Positions 18,701-25,815 are shown, numbered from the stretch's first letter. The stretch: DNA of 42,360 bases from an uncultured Gemmiger sp. (GCA_944386225.1 CALXAH010000030.1:1-42360); one strand, 5' to 3'. Program-made: numbers and translations. The notes: a model not told the origin generated them from the letters alone.

Positions 18701-18994
18701 GGAGGCCACCGCCCGGCGGATCAGAACCGCCCGGCCCGCGTCGTCCAGTGTGCGCACCGCCGCCCCGCCGTACCGCTGCAGCAGTGCCTCGGCCAGGGAG
18801 GTAAAGCTGTAGCTGGTGACATAGCCGGACAGCTCGTCCCCCAGCAGGCGGTAGAGCCGCCCCTCGGTGGAGGAGGTAAACTGTTCGGGCACCAGCAGGA
18901 TACTGCGTTTTCCCGCGCGGGCGCGTTCCAGGATACGGGTATAGAGGGTATAGGTTTTGCCGGAACCGGACGGCCCCAACACCAGCTGCAGCAT
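15719..18994 (-). CDS. addB: ATP-dependent nuclease subunit B (AddB)
   Basis: Partner of AddA that carries the 5'-strand nuclease and Chi scanning. The 1091-residue protein starts MLQLVLGPSGSGKTYTLYTRIL with an intact Walker A, as in Firmicute AddB. A degenerate helicase-like core follows. The nuclease motif LRVVDYKTGTK lies around residues 905-912. Four cysteines (one in MERYYTCRFAYF and Cys1058, Cys1061 and Cys1067 in CRWCDYRAVC) are the expected 4Fe-4S staple. GAGGTGG precedes the ATG. An extended -10 promoter lies about 40 bases upstream. addA follows with a four-base overlap. Confidence 0.97.
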   Translation of the reverse strand: MLQLVLGPSGSGKTYTLYTRILERARAGKRSILLVPEQFTSSTEGRLYRLLGDELSGYVTSYSFTSLAEALLQRYGGAAVRTLDDAGRAVLIRRAVASLGDEIVCFGRHKRSAAFCQMAADTIRELKNAGLDGPRFLEIARRLGPGNEKLQELGLIFTAYEALLARSAMDPEDRVDTAARRLEPDFFAGQAVFVDEFDAFNASKYRLLEAMLPAAEEMTVALCADGLIDPEQGLGLFSRAKRVAALLLDAARRRQVRCAAPVILTGDERHKTAPGLARLSRLLWQGDCEELGAPEITLSQYPGPQQEAAAVAAAVQKLARQGVPYRKMAVICRTAEDYLPAVRYAFRLADIPLFCDEAVTAEHAAPALMVRAALGLARRGLASEPLLALVKSGLCDLPEEACCALENYAYTWQLRAADWRAPFTRSPEGFGGRLDGEAARQLELAEQARAFVVEAAGRFLQRIKGDTNAAALSRAVWLLLDSLGAPRRLAQLAEELRAQQGEGYLAAADAVREWNTVCALLDQMDRLVGEDELTPAEYDELFGLLLRATDLGRIPQTLDAVILTTARRMGLEGADYCFVVGLGEGQFPQAPGGAGLLTHADRDALIGQGVEMLDSFENRVMGEQGYFYKAITAAGKGLWLSWCEGAAGTPLTSALSAAVKQLHPAPPDLTPADYAPTPDAALDALGQTWQQAGGPAPALRQALAARPEMAPALAAMERAAHPEDFAARDTDALARLLGPSLRISPSRMERYYTCRFAYFMEYVLKVKPRKKAELSADQTGTLVHFVLEQALRRSGPGFVDLTADQLAALAHTLTEEYVQANMPGLTTRMEYLIARLEDNVAALLAYLQEEQRQGAFTPAAFELSIGMGAGAVPPVTLTTPEGQTIQVIGQIDRVDTFTKDGHTYLRVVDYKTGTKTFSLDAVYNGLNCQMLIYLFTLTRQGAFASPEPAGVSYILADPAPLSGTRQEAADTQPYQVDGLVLQDDAVILAMDSGATGRFVPFTFNEKTGKPRATKKLASLEKLGRIQQHIDGLLVEMARGLYSGRIEAEAHYKGDRPPCRWCDYRAVCGHEEGRREVPVQAPDKVFEEVSEE

Positions 18995-19029
18995 GGCTTG
19001 CCACCTCGTTTTCTGTATGGGATAGAAGT

Positions 19030-19038
19030 ATTATACCA
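19030..19038 (-). promoter_or_regulatory. Extended -10 promoter of addBA
   Basis: TGGTATAAT on the minus strand, with the TATAAT at 19030-19035. It lies 36 bases before the addB ATG. No good -35 hexamer is seen at 17 bases, as is common for extended -10 promoters. A GCCCC-ATC-GGGGGC short hairpin lies just upstream. Confidence 0.6.
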
Positions 19039-19230
19039 CAGCCCCCGATGGGGCAAAAGAGGCGGACGAGTGCACAAATTTGTCACCTTTTCCACAGAAA
19101 AGCTTAAGCTGTTTATAACAAATTGCACACAAACCGCCGGTATACTAGGGGCAAGCTTCCGGAGGCGGCCATGAAACCGCTGCCCCGGGGCGGAACGTGT
19201 ATTTGCTACATAAACAAAGGAGAGAACATC

Positions 19231-19554
19231 ATGAATATGCAGAATACTGAAAAGAAACGCACCGCTACCCGCCTGGGTGTTGCCCTGGTTTGCGCCCTGC
19301 TGACCGCCGGTCTGCTGGCCGGCTGCACCGGCAAGGATGATTCTTCCTCTTCGGCTGCGACCGGCAGCTCTTCCAGCGTATCCGCCAGCCAGGAGGACAG
19401 CAGCGTTGCCGAGGACAGCAGCGCCGCCGAGGATGACAGCACCGCCGCGGAGGACAGCAGCGCCGCCGAGGATTCTTCCGCCGCCGCTGACAGCAGCGAG
19501 TCCGGCAGTGAGAGTGCTTCTCTGGAATCCGACAGCGACAGCACCAACGCCTAA
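19231..19554 (+). CDS. Small acidic Ser/Asp/Ala-rich lipoprotein
   Basis: A 107-residue predicted lipoprotein of unknown function. Residues 1-31 form a basic signal peptide, MNMQNTEKKRTATRL, then a hydrophobic stretch ending in the lipobox LLAGC with Cys32. The mature 76 residues contain almost only Ser, Asp, Glu, Ala and Thr. They include about five imperfect repeats of EDSSAA from residue 55 on. No folded domain is evident. AAGGAG stands nine bases before the ATG. A possible -10 TATACT lies at 19141-19146 without a clear -35. The gene is divergent from addB and convergent with the ABC permease gene, with two hairpins between. The tail resembles the Ser/Ala linker after the lipobox of the binding protein at 36792-37733, so it may act as a surface spacer or be a remnant. 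I do not recognise a family. Confidence 0.75.
   Translation: MNMQNTEKKRTATRLGVALVCALLTAGLLAGCTGKDDSSSSAATGSSSSVSASQEDSSVAEDSSAAEDDSTAAEDSSAAEDSSAAADSSESGSESASLESDSDSTNA
19393..19500 (+). repeat. Short tandem repeats coding for EDSSAA-type units
   Basis: Imperfect 18-21 base repeats of the form GAGGACAGCAGCGCCGCC inside the small lipoprotein gene. Units read EDSSVA, EDSSAA, EDDSTAA, EDSSAA and EDSSAAA. Length variation between strains is likely at such a tract. Confidence 0.7.
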
Positions 19555-19617
19555 ACGATATTTTCCACATTTCGTGTTCTTTTTCACAACTCCTCTTTTA
19601 CGATTATTCCTGCACAG

Positions 19618-19647
19618 CAAAGCGCCCCGGCCTGCCGGGGCGCTTTG
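19618..19647. terminator. Hairpin between the lipoprotein and ABC permease genes
   Basis: A 13-bp perfect stem CAAAGCGCCCCGG/CCGGGGCGCTTTG with the four-base loop CCTG. No clear U tract follows on either strand. It may help termination in both directions between the convergent genes. Confidence 0.5.
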
Positions 19648-19660
19648 CCTGTTGTACGGT

Positions 19661-19707
19661 AAGGCAATCCCCCGGAACCAGTTGATTCCGGGGGATTGCC
19701 TTGTTTT
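19661..19707 (+). terminator. Strong hairpin terminator after the small lipoprotein gene
   Basis: A perfect 17-bp stem AAGGCAATCCCCCGGAA with its complement (19661-19677 and 19686-19702) and an eight-base loop. It is followed on the plus strand by GTTTTATATT. The convergent permease gene ends at 19712, so the same stem may also mark its 3' end. Confidence 0.7.
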
Positions 19708-19711
19708 ATAT

Positions 19712-21664
19712 TCAACCCACAATGCGGGCGTAGGCGCGGGCGGTAAGGGCGTAAACCGCCACATAGATCAGGCTGAACACCCCGAACGCGGCCAGGCCGC
19801 ACGCCGCGTACAGGGTAACCCGGTTGGTACCGATGCCCAGCACCGAGAGCATCCGGGTCATGGCCGGGAAGGCCGCCGCCGTGTGGATGCCCGCCGTGAT
19901 AAGCGGCAGAAAGAACACGGTAAGCACCTGGCTGCGGATGGTGGCCTGCACCTCCTTGCGGCTCATGCCCACCTGCTGCAGGATGTGGAACCGCTGCCGG
20001 TCGTCGTAGCCCTCGCTGACCTGTTTATAATAGATGATCAGGGCGGTGGCCAGCAGGAACACCAGCCCCAGCGTCAGGCCCAGGAACAGGAAGCCCCCGT
20101 ACATGGCGTAGCCCTCCTGCCGGTCCGTGGCGCCGCAGTCGATCCAGCCGCTCACATCGGAGTTCTGTATGGCATCCTGGATGGAGGCTTTCAGTTCGGC
20201 AATATCGGCCATCCCGGTGCAGGCGGTATCAATGGCCCAGACGGTGGCAATCTCGCTGGCGTGATCCCCGTAGGCCTTTTGCTGGATCTGGGCGATCGCC
20301 TCCAGATCGGCCCGGGTGGGCACCACCAGATAGTAGGCCGGTACCATATAGGCGTAGATGCGGCCGTCCACAATGGGGGCCTGCCAGCTGCCCACGATCT
20401 CCCAGCGGGTATTTCCGATGGTCAGGGTGGGCCAGTTCCAGGCCTCCCCCTCCCGGCTGCTGAACAGCGCCTGGCCGGGCTCCAGCGTCAGGGTCTTGCC
20501 GGTAAGGCCGGCGTAGCCCTCGGCGGTGACCACATAGAACTGGCAGGCGGTACCGGCCGTGCTGTCCAGAACCAGCACATCGTCCACCAGCTGGCCGGCA
20601 AAGGAGATGGATTCGTACTCATACTGGCGCAGGATCTGCACGCCGGATTCCGCCACCGCCTGTTTGGCGGGGGCGGTGTCGGACAGCGAACCGCAGAACT
20701 GCATGGGATACCGCATGGCCAGCGACTGGCTGACCCCCGAGTACAGGGACACGGTGCAGATCATCATGACCAGCACCATGGTGGACAGGATACAGATGCT
20801 GGCCAGGCCCGCGGCGTTCTGCTTCATGCGGTAGAGCAGGCCGGACACGGTGATGAAGTGGCGGGGCTGGTAGTAGTAGCGGCGATCCCGCCGCAGGGCC
20901 TTGAGCACCGCCACGCTGCCGGCGGTGAACAGGCAGTAGGTGCCGATGATCACCAGCACCGCCGCCGGGAAGAACACCAGGATCAAAGCCACCGGGGAGG
21001 TGACCAGCCAGGCCGTGGCGTACCCGCCGCCCATGGTGAGCAGGCCCAGCAGTACCAGCAGCCAGCGGGTGCGAGGTTCCCGCTCGCCTTTCTGGCCCTG
21101 GTACAGCAGCTGGATGGGGTCGGCCCGGAGAACCCGGCGCAGGTTGAGCAGCAGTGACAGCACCAGCACCCCGAACAGCCATTCGGTGCAGAAAACCAGC
21201 GCCGGGACGGAAACGGTAAAGCCCAGGGGAACCGGCATCTGAATCAGTTTCAGCAGCACCAGGAACGCCAGCTTGCCCAGCCCCAACCCGGCGGCCAGGC
21301 CCAGCGCCAGCATGGCCAGGCCGCTGAACAGCATCTCAGACACCAGCACCAGGGCCATGTGGCGTTTTTCCATGCCCAGCACCGCGTACAGGCCGAGCTC
21401 CTTGAGGCGCTGGCGCTGGATAAAGGAATTGATGTACAGCATGAAGATGACCCCGAACACCATCACCACGCCCAGGCCCATGGCCATGAGCATACTGACC
21501 CAATAGCCGGCAAACATATTGTCCAGGCCATTGTCCATGGCCAGCATGCCCACGATGTACAGCATGGCCACCGCGCCGCCCCCTGCCAGGATATAGGGAA
21601 CCACAAACCGGCGGCTTTTGCGCAGGTTGGACAAAGCCAGCCGGGGATACAGCCACTTATTCAT
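19712..21664 (-). CDS. BceB-type ABC transporter permease (FtsX family)
   Basis: A 650-residue membrane protein, the size of BceB/VraG-type permeases for peptide-antibiotic sensing and resistance. It starts MNKWLYPRLALSNLRKSRRFVVPYILAGGG. There are four N-terminal spans with FIQRQRLKELGLYAVLGMEKRHMALVL (FtsX-domain signature), a large extracellular domain from about 310 to 510, and a second FtsX block YDDRQRFHILQQVGMSRKEVQATIRSQ near the C-terminus. The start overlaps the ATPase gene by eight bases. With the ATPase, kinase and regulator upstream it forms a four-gene Bce-like module. In such modules the permease itself is the sensor that signals flux to the kinase. The substrate is unknown. 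Confidence 0.92.
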   Translation of the reverse strand: MNKWLYPRLALSNLRKSRRFVVPYILAGGGAVAMLYIVGMLAMDNGLDNMFAGYWVSMLMAMGLGVVMVFGVIFMLYINSFIQRQRLKELGLYAVLGMEKRHMALVLVSEMLFSGLAMLALGLAAGLGLGKLAFLVLLKLIQMPVPLGFTVSVPALVFCTEWLFGVLVLSLLLNLRRVLRADPIQLLYQGQKGEREPRTRWLLVLLGLLTMGGGYATAWLVTSPVALILVFFPAAVLVIIGTYCLFTAGSVAVLKALRRDRRYYYQPRHFITVSGLLYRMKQNAAGLASICILSTMVLVMMICTVSLYSGVSQSLAMRYPMQFCGSLSDTAPAKQAVAESGVQILRQYEYESISFAGQLVDDVLVLDSTAGTACQFYVVTAEGYAGLTGKTLTLEPGQALFSSREGEAWNWPTLTIGNTRWEIVGSWQAPIVDGRIYAYMVPAYYLVVPTRADLEAIAQIQQKAYGDHASEIATVWAIDTACTGMADIAELKASIQDAIQNSDVSGWIDCGATDRQEGYAMYGGFLFLGLTLGLVFLLATALIIYYKQVSEGYDDRQRFHILQQVGMSRKEVQATIRSQVLTVFFLPLITAGIHTAAAFPAMTRMLSVLGIGTNRVTLYAACGLAAFGVFSLIYVAVYALTARAYARIVG

Positions 21665-22424
21665 AGCGCCCGCCTCCCGCCGCGATGGCCGACAGGGTGT
21701 CCGAGATGCGGCCGAACATCTGCTCGGGGGTCTGGTCGGCCCGGTAGAGCTGGTGGTACAGCCGGCCGTCCTTGATGAACAGCACCCGCTTGGCGTGGCT
21801 GGCCGCTCTGGTGCTGTGGGTGACCATCAGCACCGTCTGGCCCAGCTGGTTCACCTCGTCAAAGATGCGCAGCAGGTTGTCGGCGGCGTGGCTGTCCAGC
21901 GCGCCGGTGGGCTCGTCCGCCAGCAGCAGCCGGGGCCGGGTGATCAGCGCCCGGCCCACCGCCGTGCGCTGCTTCTGCCCGCCGGACACCTCATAGGGAA
22001 ATTTATCCAGCAGCTTTTCCAGCCCCAGGCTTTCGGCCAGCGGGGGCAGGCGGCGGTCCATCTCCCGCACCGGGGTATTGGCCAGCACCAGCGGCAGCAG
22101 GATGTTGTCCCGCAAGGAGAAATTGTCCAGCAGGTTGAAGTCCTGGAACACAAAGCCCAGATGATCCCGCCGGAACGCCGCCAGCTGCCCGGCGTGGATA
22201 TGGCCGGTGTCCTGCCCGTCCAGCAGCACCCGGCCGCTGGTGGGCTTGTCCAGGGTGGCCAGGATGTTCAGCAGGGTGGTTTTGCCGCTGCCGCTCTCCC
22301 CCATGATGGCCACATACTCCCCCTCCTCCACCGAGAAGGAAACATCGCTCAGTGCCTGCACCAGATTGCCGCCGAACCGGGTGGTATAGGTCTTTTTCAG
22401 GTTTTCCACCTGTAAGATGCTCAT
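21657..22424 (-). CDS. BceA-type ABC transporter ATP-binding protein
   Basis: A 255-residue ATPase, typical size for BceA. Walker A is GESGSGKTT at 42-50, then the Q-loop FVFQDFNLL, the signature YEVSGGQKQRTAVGRAL, and Walker B RLLLADEPTGALD. The ATG at 22424 follows AAGGAGGCACAAAATT and gives MSILQVENLKKTYTTRFGG, the normal beginning. It is translationally coupled to the permease (eight-base overlap). A BceR-like operator and a promoter candidate lie in the 131-base gap before it. These should allow induction of the transporter by the cognate two-component system. Confidence 0.94.
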   Translation of the reverse strand: MSILQVENLKKTYTTRFGGNLVQALSDVSFSVEEGEYVAIMGESGSGKTTLLNILATLDKPTSGRVLLDGQDTGHIHAGQLAAFRRDHLGFVFQDFNLLDNFSLRDNILLPLVLANTPVREMDRRLPPLAESLGLEKLLDKFPYEVSGGQKQRTAVGRALITRPRLLLADEPTGALDSHAADNLLRIFDEVNQLGQTVLMVTHSTRAASHAKRVLFIKDGRLYHQLYRADQTPEQMFGRISDTLSAIAAGGGRYE

Positions 22425-22478
22425 AATTTTGTGCCTCCTTTTGTGCGGGGCGCCCTCTTTCGGCCCCTTACAGGCATA

Positions 22479-22507
22479 AGTATACCCCCGCGCCGGGGGG
22501 CCTGCCA
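22479..22507 (-). promoter_or_regulatory. Candidate regulated promoter of the BceAB-like genes
   Basis: TATACT at 22479-22484 with a weak TGGCAG at 22502-22507, spacing 17. A good -10 with a poor -35 fits an activator-dependent promoter. The operator candidate lies about 75 bases upstream of the expected transcription start. Confidence 0.55.
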
Positions 22508-22539
22508 TCGCGCAGGCTTACAATCGGCGGGGGGCTTGC

Positions 22540-22553
22540 TTACAGTTTTGCAA
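22540..22553 (-). promoter_or_regulatory. BceR-like operator
   Basis: On the minus strand TTGCA-AAAC-TGTAA. The known BceR-type motif in Firmicutes is TNACA-N4-TGTAA; one base differs. A further TGTAA half site lies at 22518-22522 and a third TGTAA at 22468-22472 (minus strand). It lies just after the kinase stop and upstream of the ABC promoter candidate. Confidence 0.6.
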
Positions 22554-22555
22554 GG

Positions 22556-23548
22556 TTACTCGGCGTGCACCGCCGTGGGGGTCATGTCCAGCACAAACAC
22601 CGCCCCGCCGCCGGGCCGGTTTTCGGCGCTGATGCGGTGGCCCAGCTGGTCGGCCAGGCGGCGGCAGAGGTACAGCCCCACCCCGGTGGCCCGCTTGTCC
22701 GCCCGGCCCCGGCAGCCGGTGTAGCCCCGCTCAAAGATCCGGGGCAGGTCGGCGGGCGGGATGCCCGGGCCGGTGTCCTCCACCCGCAGCACCGGGCCCG
22801 GCAGCACCCGCAGGGTAATGGAGCCCTGCGGGGTGTATTTCAGCGCGTTGGAGAGCAGCTGTTCCAGCATAAAAGCCAGCCATTTTTCGTCGGTCAGGGC
22901 GGAAAGCCCGGTGCCCTCGTAGACAAGGGCCAGTTTCTTCTGGATAAACAGCGGGGCAAACCGGCGCACCGAGGCCCGGATCACCGGGTCCAGCGGGCAG
23001 GTGCGCAGCACCAGATCCGGGCCGCTGCTGGCCTGCAGATAGCACAGGGCCATCTCCACATACTGCTCCACCCGCACCAGCTCCGCCTCCATGGCCGCCC
23101 GGCCCGGGTCGCCCCGGGTGAGCAGCCGCAGCGCCGCCAGCGGCGTTTTGATCTGGTGGGCCCAGAGGGTATAATATTCCCGCATATCCTGGCGGGCGGC
23201 GTCGGCGGCGCGGGCGGCGTCCACCCGGCCGGCTTCCAGCGCGGCACACAGGGCCGCGTATTCCGCTTCGGCGGGGGTACGGGGGGCGGGCAGTTCCCCC
23301 AGACCGGCGGCCAGCTCTTCCCGCAGGCGGGTCAGCCGGCAGCAGAGCGCGTACTCCCGCGCCGCGCCATATGCCCCGGCCCCCGCCAGCACCACGGCGC
23401 ACAGGGCCCCGGCATAGAATACCGGTTCCCCCTTTTGTCCGTACAGGGTCAGCACCAGGGCAAAGATGCCGCAGCAGACCGCCAGCAGCACCAGCCGCCC
23501 CCGCCGGACCCAGAGATAGCCGCCCAGCCACCGCAGACCTGTTTTCAT
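22556..23548 (-). CDS. BceS-type sensor histidine kinase
   Basis: An intramembrane-sensing kinase of 330 residues. Two close membrane spans lie at about 17-36 and 46-62, joined by a loop of under ten residues, so it has no extracellular sensing domain. This is the hallmark of kinases that listen to a BceB permease. The H-box is YYTLWAHQIKTPLAAL with His131. The N-box is QLLSNALKYTP, then VEDTGPGIPP and GVGLYLCRRLADQLG. Its ATG overlaps the response regulator stop by four bases (ATGA). Confidence 0.93.
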   Translation of the reverse strand: MKTGLRWLGGYLWVRRGRLVLLAVCCGIFALVLTLYGQKGEPVFYAGALCAVVLAGAGAYGAAREYALCCRLTRLREELAAGLGELPAPRTPAEAEYAALCAALEAGRVDAARAADAARQDMREYYTLWAHQIKTPLAALRLLTRGDPGRAAMEAELVRVEQYVEMALCYLQASSGPDLVLRTCPLDPVIRASVRRFAPLFIQKKLALVYEGTGLSALTDEKWLAFMLEQLLSNALKYTPQGSITLRVLPGPVLRVEDTGPGIPPADLPRIFERGYTGCRGRADKRATGVGLYLCRRLADQLGHRISAENRPGGGAVFVLDMTPTAVHAE

Positions 23549-24225
23549 ACCGCTCCTCCCACCTTATAGCCCACGCCTTTCTGGGTCTGGATGAAATCCC
23601 GCAGGCCCGCCGCCTCCAGCTTTTTGCGCAGCCGGGCCACGTTGACCGTCAGGGTGTTTTCGTCCACGTAGCTGTCGGTCTCCCACAGGCGGGTCATCAG
23701 GGTATCCCGCTCCACCACCTTGCCTTTATGCTCCAGCAGTACCTGCAGGATGCGGTTCTCGTTCTTGGTCAGGGGGATCCTCTGCCCCTGCCAGGCCAGT
23801 TCGGCGGCGGCAGTGTCCAGCACCGCGCCCCCGCAGCCCAGCAGCGAGGCGGGCTGGGCAAAGTCATAGGTGCGGCGCAGCAGCGCCTGGAGTTTTGCGA
23901 TCAGCACCTCCATGTCAAATGGCTTGACGATGAAGTCGTCCGCCCCCATGGTCATGGCCATCACCATATTCATGTTGTCCGCCGCGCTGGACAGGAACAC
24001 AATGGGCACGCTGCTGGCCGCCCGGATGCGGGTGCACCAGTGGTAGCCGCTGTACCGGGGCAGGGTGATGTCCAGCAGCACCAGATGGGGCTCGAAGGCG
24101 GCGAACTGTTCCATCACCGTTTCAAAGTTTTCCACCTGTTTTACCTCAAACCCCCAGTTGGCCGCCTGTCGGGCCACCTCCCCGGCGATGGCCGGGTCGT
24201 CCTCCACCATCAGGATGCGATACAT
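23545..24225 (-). CDS. BceR-type OmpR-family response regulator
   Basis: A 226-residue regulator. The receiver domain starts MYRILMVEDD with phospho-acceptor Asp52 in LVLLDITLP, and the Lys of FIVKPFD is present. The C-terminal winged helix (LTKNENRILQVLLEHKGKVVERD, then VDENTLTVNVARLRKKL) is OmpR/PhoB-like. The start at 24225 follows AGGGGGAC and matches the usual length. It should activate the ABC genes downstream. The kinase gene overlaps its 3' end. A TATAAT lies 32 bases upstream of the start. Confidence 0.94.
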   Translation of the reverse strand: MYRILMVEDDPAIAGEVARQAANWGFEVKQVENFETVMEQFAAFEPHLVLLDITLPRYSGYHWCTRIRAASSVPIVFLSSAADNMNMVMAMTMGADDFIVKPFDMEVLIAKLQALLRRTYDFAQPASLLGCGGAVLDTAAAELAWQGQRIPLTKNENRILQVLLEHKGKVVERDTLMTRLWETDSYVDENTLTVNVARLRKKLEAAGLRDFIQTQKGVGYKVGGAV

Positions 24226-24256
24226 ACCGCTTGTCCCCCTCTCGTTTGCTCTTTCT

Positions 24257-24262
24257 ATTATA
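24257..24262 (-). promoter_or_regulatory. Candidate -10 of the two-component system genes
   Basis: TATAAT on the minus strand in CGTATAATAG, upstream of the response regulator. At 17 bases the -35 position reads TCGCAA, which is weak. The promoter lies between the regulator and the terminator of the preceding gene. Confidence 0.5.
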
Positions 24263-24306
24263 CGAGGCGGGGGAGCGGATTGCGACAGCTTTTGCCGCGC
24301 CGGGGC

Positions 24307-24341
24307 AAAAAAAGCCCGGCCGGGCAGGCGCACCGGCCGGG
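24307..24341 (-). terminator. Intrinsic terminator after the peptidoglycan-binding protein gene
   Basis: A 9-bp stem CCCGGCCGG/CCGGCCGGG (24315-24323 with 24333-24341) followed on the minus strand by CTTTTTTT. It starts 11 bases after the stop codon. Confidence 0.88.
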
Positions 24342-24351
24342 ATGGGCGGGT

Positions 24352-25143
24352 TTACAAAGTAGCGTTGAAGGCGGTGCGCAGGGCGTTCCAGGTAACGCTG
24401 CCCACCATGCCGTCGGCTTTCAGGCCCGCCGCGGCCTGGAACACCACCACCGCTTTGCGGGTACCGTCGCCGAACTGACCGTCCACCTTGAGGGAGGTGT
24501 TCTGCACCGCCCCCAGCCAGGCCTGCACGCACCGCACCGAGTCCCCGGTGGAGCCCACCTTCAGCACCGTATTGGGATAGCGGGCGGCGCTGGGCAGCGG
24601 ATTGCCCGCCTGGACGGCGGCGGCCGCCTCCACCAGCTTGTTCCAGGTGGTTTTGCCTGCCATACCGTCGATGGACAGGCCCATCTCCCGCTGGAACCGG
24701 CGCACCGCCGCGCCGGTGGCGCTGCCGAACAGACCGTCGGCCTCCGGCTTGTTGATGGATTTGTAGACGGCGGCGCACACATCCAGCTTCTGCTGCATGC
24801 TCTTGACCACCGCGCCCTTGGCGGCCGCCACGATGGTGATGCCGCAGAACACCTCGCCCGCGCCCTTCTGGCCCGCCCAGGCGGTGTAGAGCGCGTCCCA
24901 GGTGTTGCGGCCGGTCTCGCCGTCGGCGGTCATGCCCATCAGAGTCTGAAACTGGGTTACCGCCTTGGCGGTGCCGGAACCGTATTTGCCGTCCACCGTC
25001 AGCTTGGGCAGGCTGGGCCACTGGCCCTGCAGGCCGTTGATCCAGGTCTGCACCATGGCGCAGTCGGGCCCCTGGGAACCGTTTTTCAGCACCGTACCGT
25101 AGAACAGGGGCTGGGCGGTCAGGGTGATTTTTTCTTGTGTCAT
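24352..25143 (-). CDS. Protein of three peptidoglycan-binding (PG_binding_1) repeats
   Basis: A 263-residue protein built almost entirely from three repeats of the peptidoglycan-binding-like type. Each ends in a pattern such as VDGKYGSGTAKAVTQFQ...DGETGRNTWDAL, ADGLFGSATGAAVRRFQ...DGMAGKTTWNKL and VDGQFGDGTRKAVVVFQ...DGMVGSVTWNAL. No signal peptide and no catalytic domain are seen. The ATG at 25143 is preceded by GGGAGGGG seven bases upstream; an upstream in-frame start at 25182 lacks this. It follows spoIIR by 54 bases on the same strand, which hints at a role in the spore envelope. This is only an inference. How it would be exported is unclear. Confidence 0.85.
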   Translation of the reverse strand: MTQEKITLTAQPLFYGTVLKNGSQGPDCAMVQTWINGLQGQWPSLPKLTVDGKYGSGTAKAVTQFQTLMGMTADGETGRNTWDALYTAWAGQKGAGEVFCGITIVAAAKGAVVKSMQQKLDVCAAVYKSINKPEADGLFGSATGAAVRRFQREMGLSIDGMAGKTTWNKLVEAAAAVQAGNPLPSAARYPNTVLKVGSTGDSVRCVQAWLGAVQNTSLKVDGQFGDGTRKAVVVFQAAAGLKADGMVGSVTWNALRTAFNATL

Positions 25144-25197
25144 GGGGTATCCCCTCCCTTCGTACCAGCCTATGCCGGACAAAGGGAAAGGGTGCGC

Positions 25198-25812
25198 TTA
25201 TCCCGCCTGACCGGTGATGCGCTGCCACCACTCCAGCGCGGCGAACCGCACCACATAATCCCCCACCACCAGGTCGTTCTCCTCCGGGCGGGCGTAACCG
25301 CCTCCGGCGGCCGCTTCACAAAGGGAGGGATACAGCACGCAGAACCAGTTGTGCCCGGCGGCCGCGCCGATCCTCACCTGCACCGCGTCGTACCAGCCGG
25401 CGGGCAGGGTCAGGCCGTTGGCATAGTCGGTGGTGGGGAAATACCGGCGCACCAGTTCCGCCTGCACCGGGTAGCTCTGCCCCGCCGCCCGGATCGTTTC
25501 GGCGGCGGCTTGTTCCAGGGCGGGCAGCGCGCCGGCGGCCGCGTCCAGGGCCTGCTGCTTGTCGGCGCTGTCCGCCAGCAGTGGGGCGGCGGCGGCCAGC
25601 ACCGCGTCCCGCACCTGCAGCTTCAATGCCTGGTCGGCCGCGCTATCCGAAGCGGCCAGCACATGCAGCCGCAGGGTATCCCCCCGCACCCGGGCGCAGA
25701 GCCGGGCAAAGCCGATCCCCTGCCACAGCGCCGCCGTCAGCAGCCCCAGCGCCACCGCCGCCGCCAGCCGGAGGGCGGCAGACCGGTTTGTTCTAAGTAC
25801 CTTGATCCACAT
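25198..25812 (-). CDS. spoIIR: Stage II sporulation protein R
   Basis: Signal protein made in the forespore that triggers SpoIIGA cleavage of pro-sigma-E in the mother cell. The 204-residue product has an N-terminal membrane anchor (AALRLAAAVALGLLTAALW). The family motifs are LRLHVLAASDSAADQALKLQVRDAVL, LPAGWYDAVQVRIG, AAGHNWFCVLYPSLC and VRFAALEWW. The start MWIKVL at 25812 has AAAGGA eleven bases upstream. Part of this site lies inside a hairpin (see 25816-25867). Presence of spoIIR points to a genome with at least part of the sporulation program. It is between ispE and the peptidoglycan-binding protein. Confidence 0.9.
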   Translation of the reverse strand: MWIKVLRTNRSAALRLAAAVALGLLTAALWQGIGFARLCARVRGDTLRLHVLAASDSAADQALKLQVRDAVLAAAAPLLADSADKQQALDAAAGALPALEQAAAETIRAAGQSYPVQAELVRRYFPTTDYANGLTLPAGWYDAVQVRIGAAAGHNWFCVLYPSLCEAAAGGGYARPEENDLVVGDYVVRFAALEWWQRITGQAG

Positions 25813-25815
25813 AAA

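Noticed and set aside
19123-19146. TTGCAC and TATACT upstream of the small lipoprotein as a normal promoter
   Set aside because: The spacing is only 12 bases, too short for a sigma-A promoter. Only the -10 is kept as a possibility.
19393-19500. Repeats as a CRISPR-like or mobile repeat array
   Set aside because: The units are 18-21 bases without spacers, lie within a reading frame and encode a low-complexity peptide.
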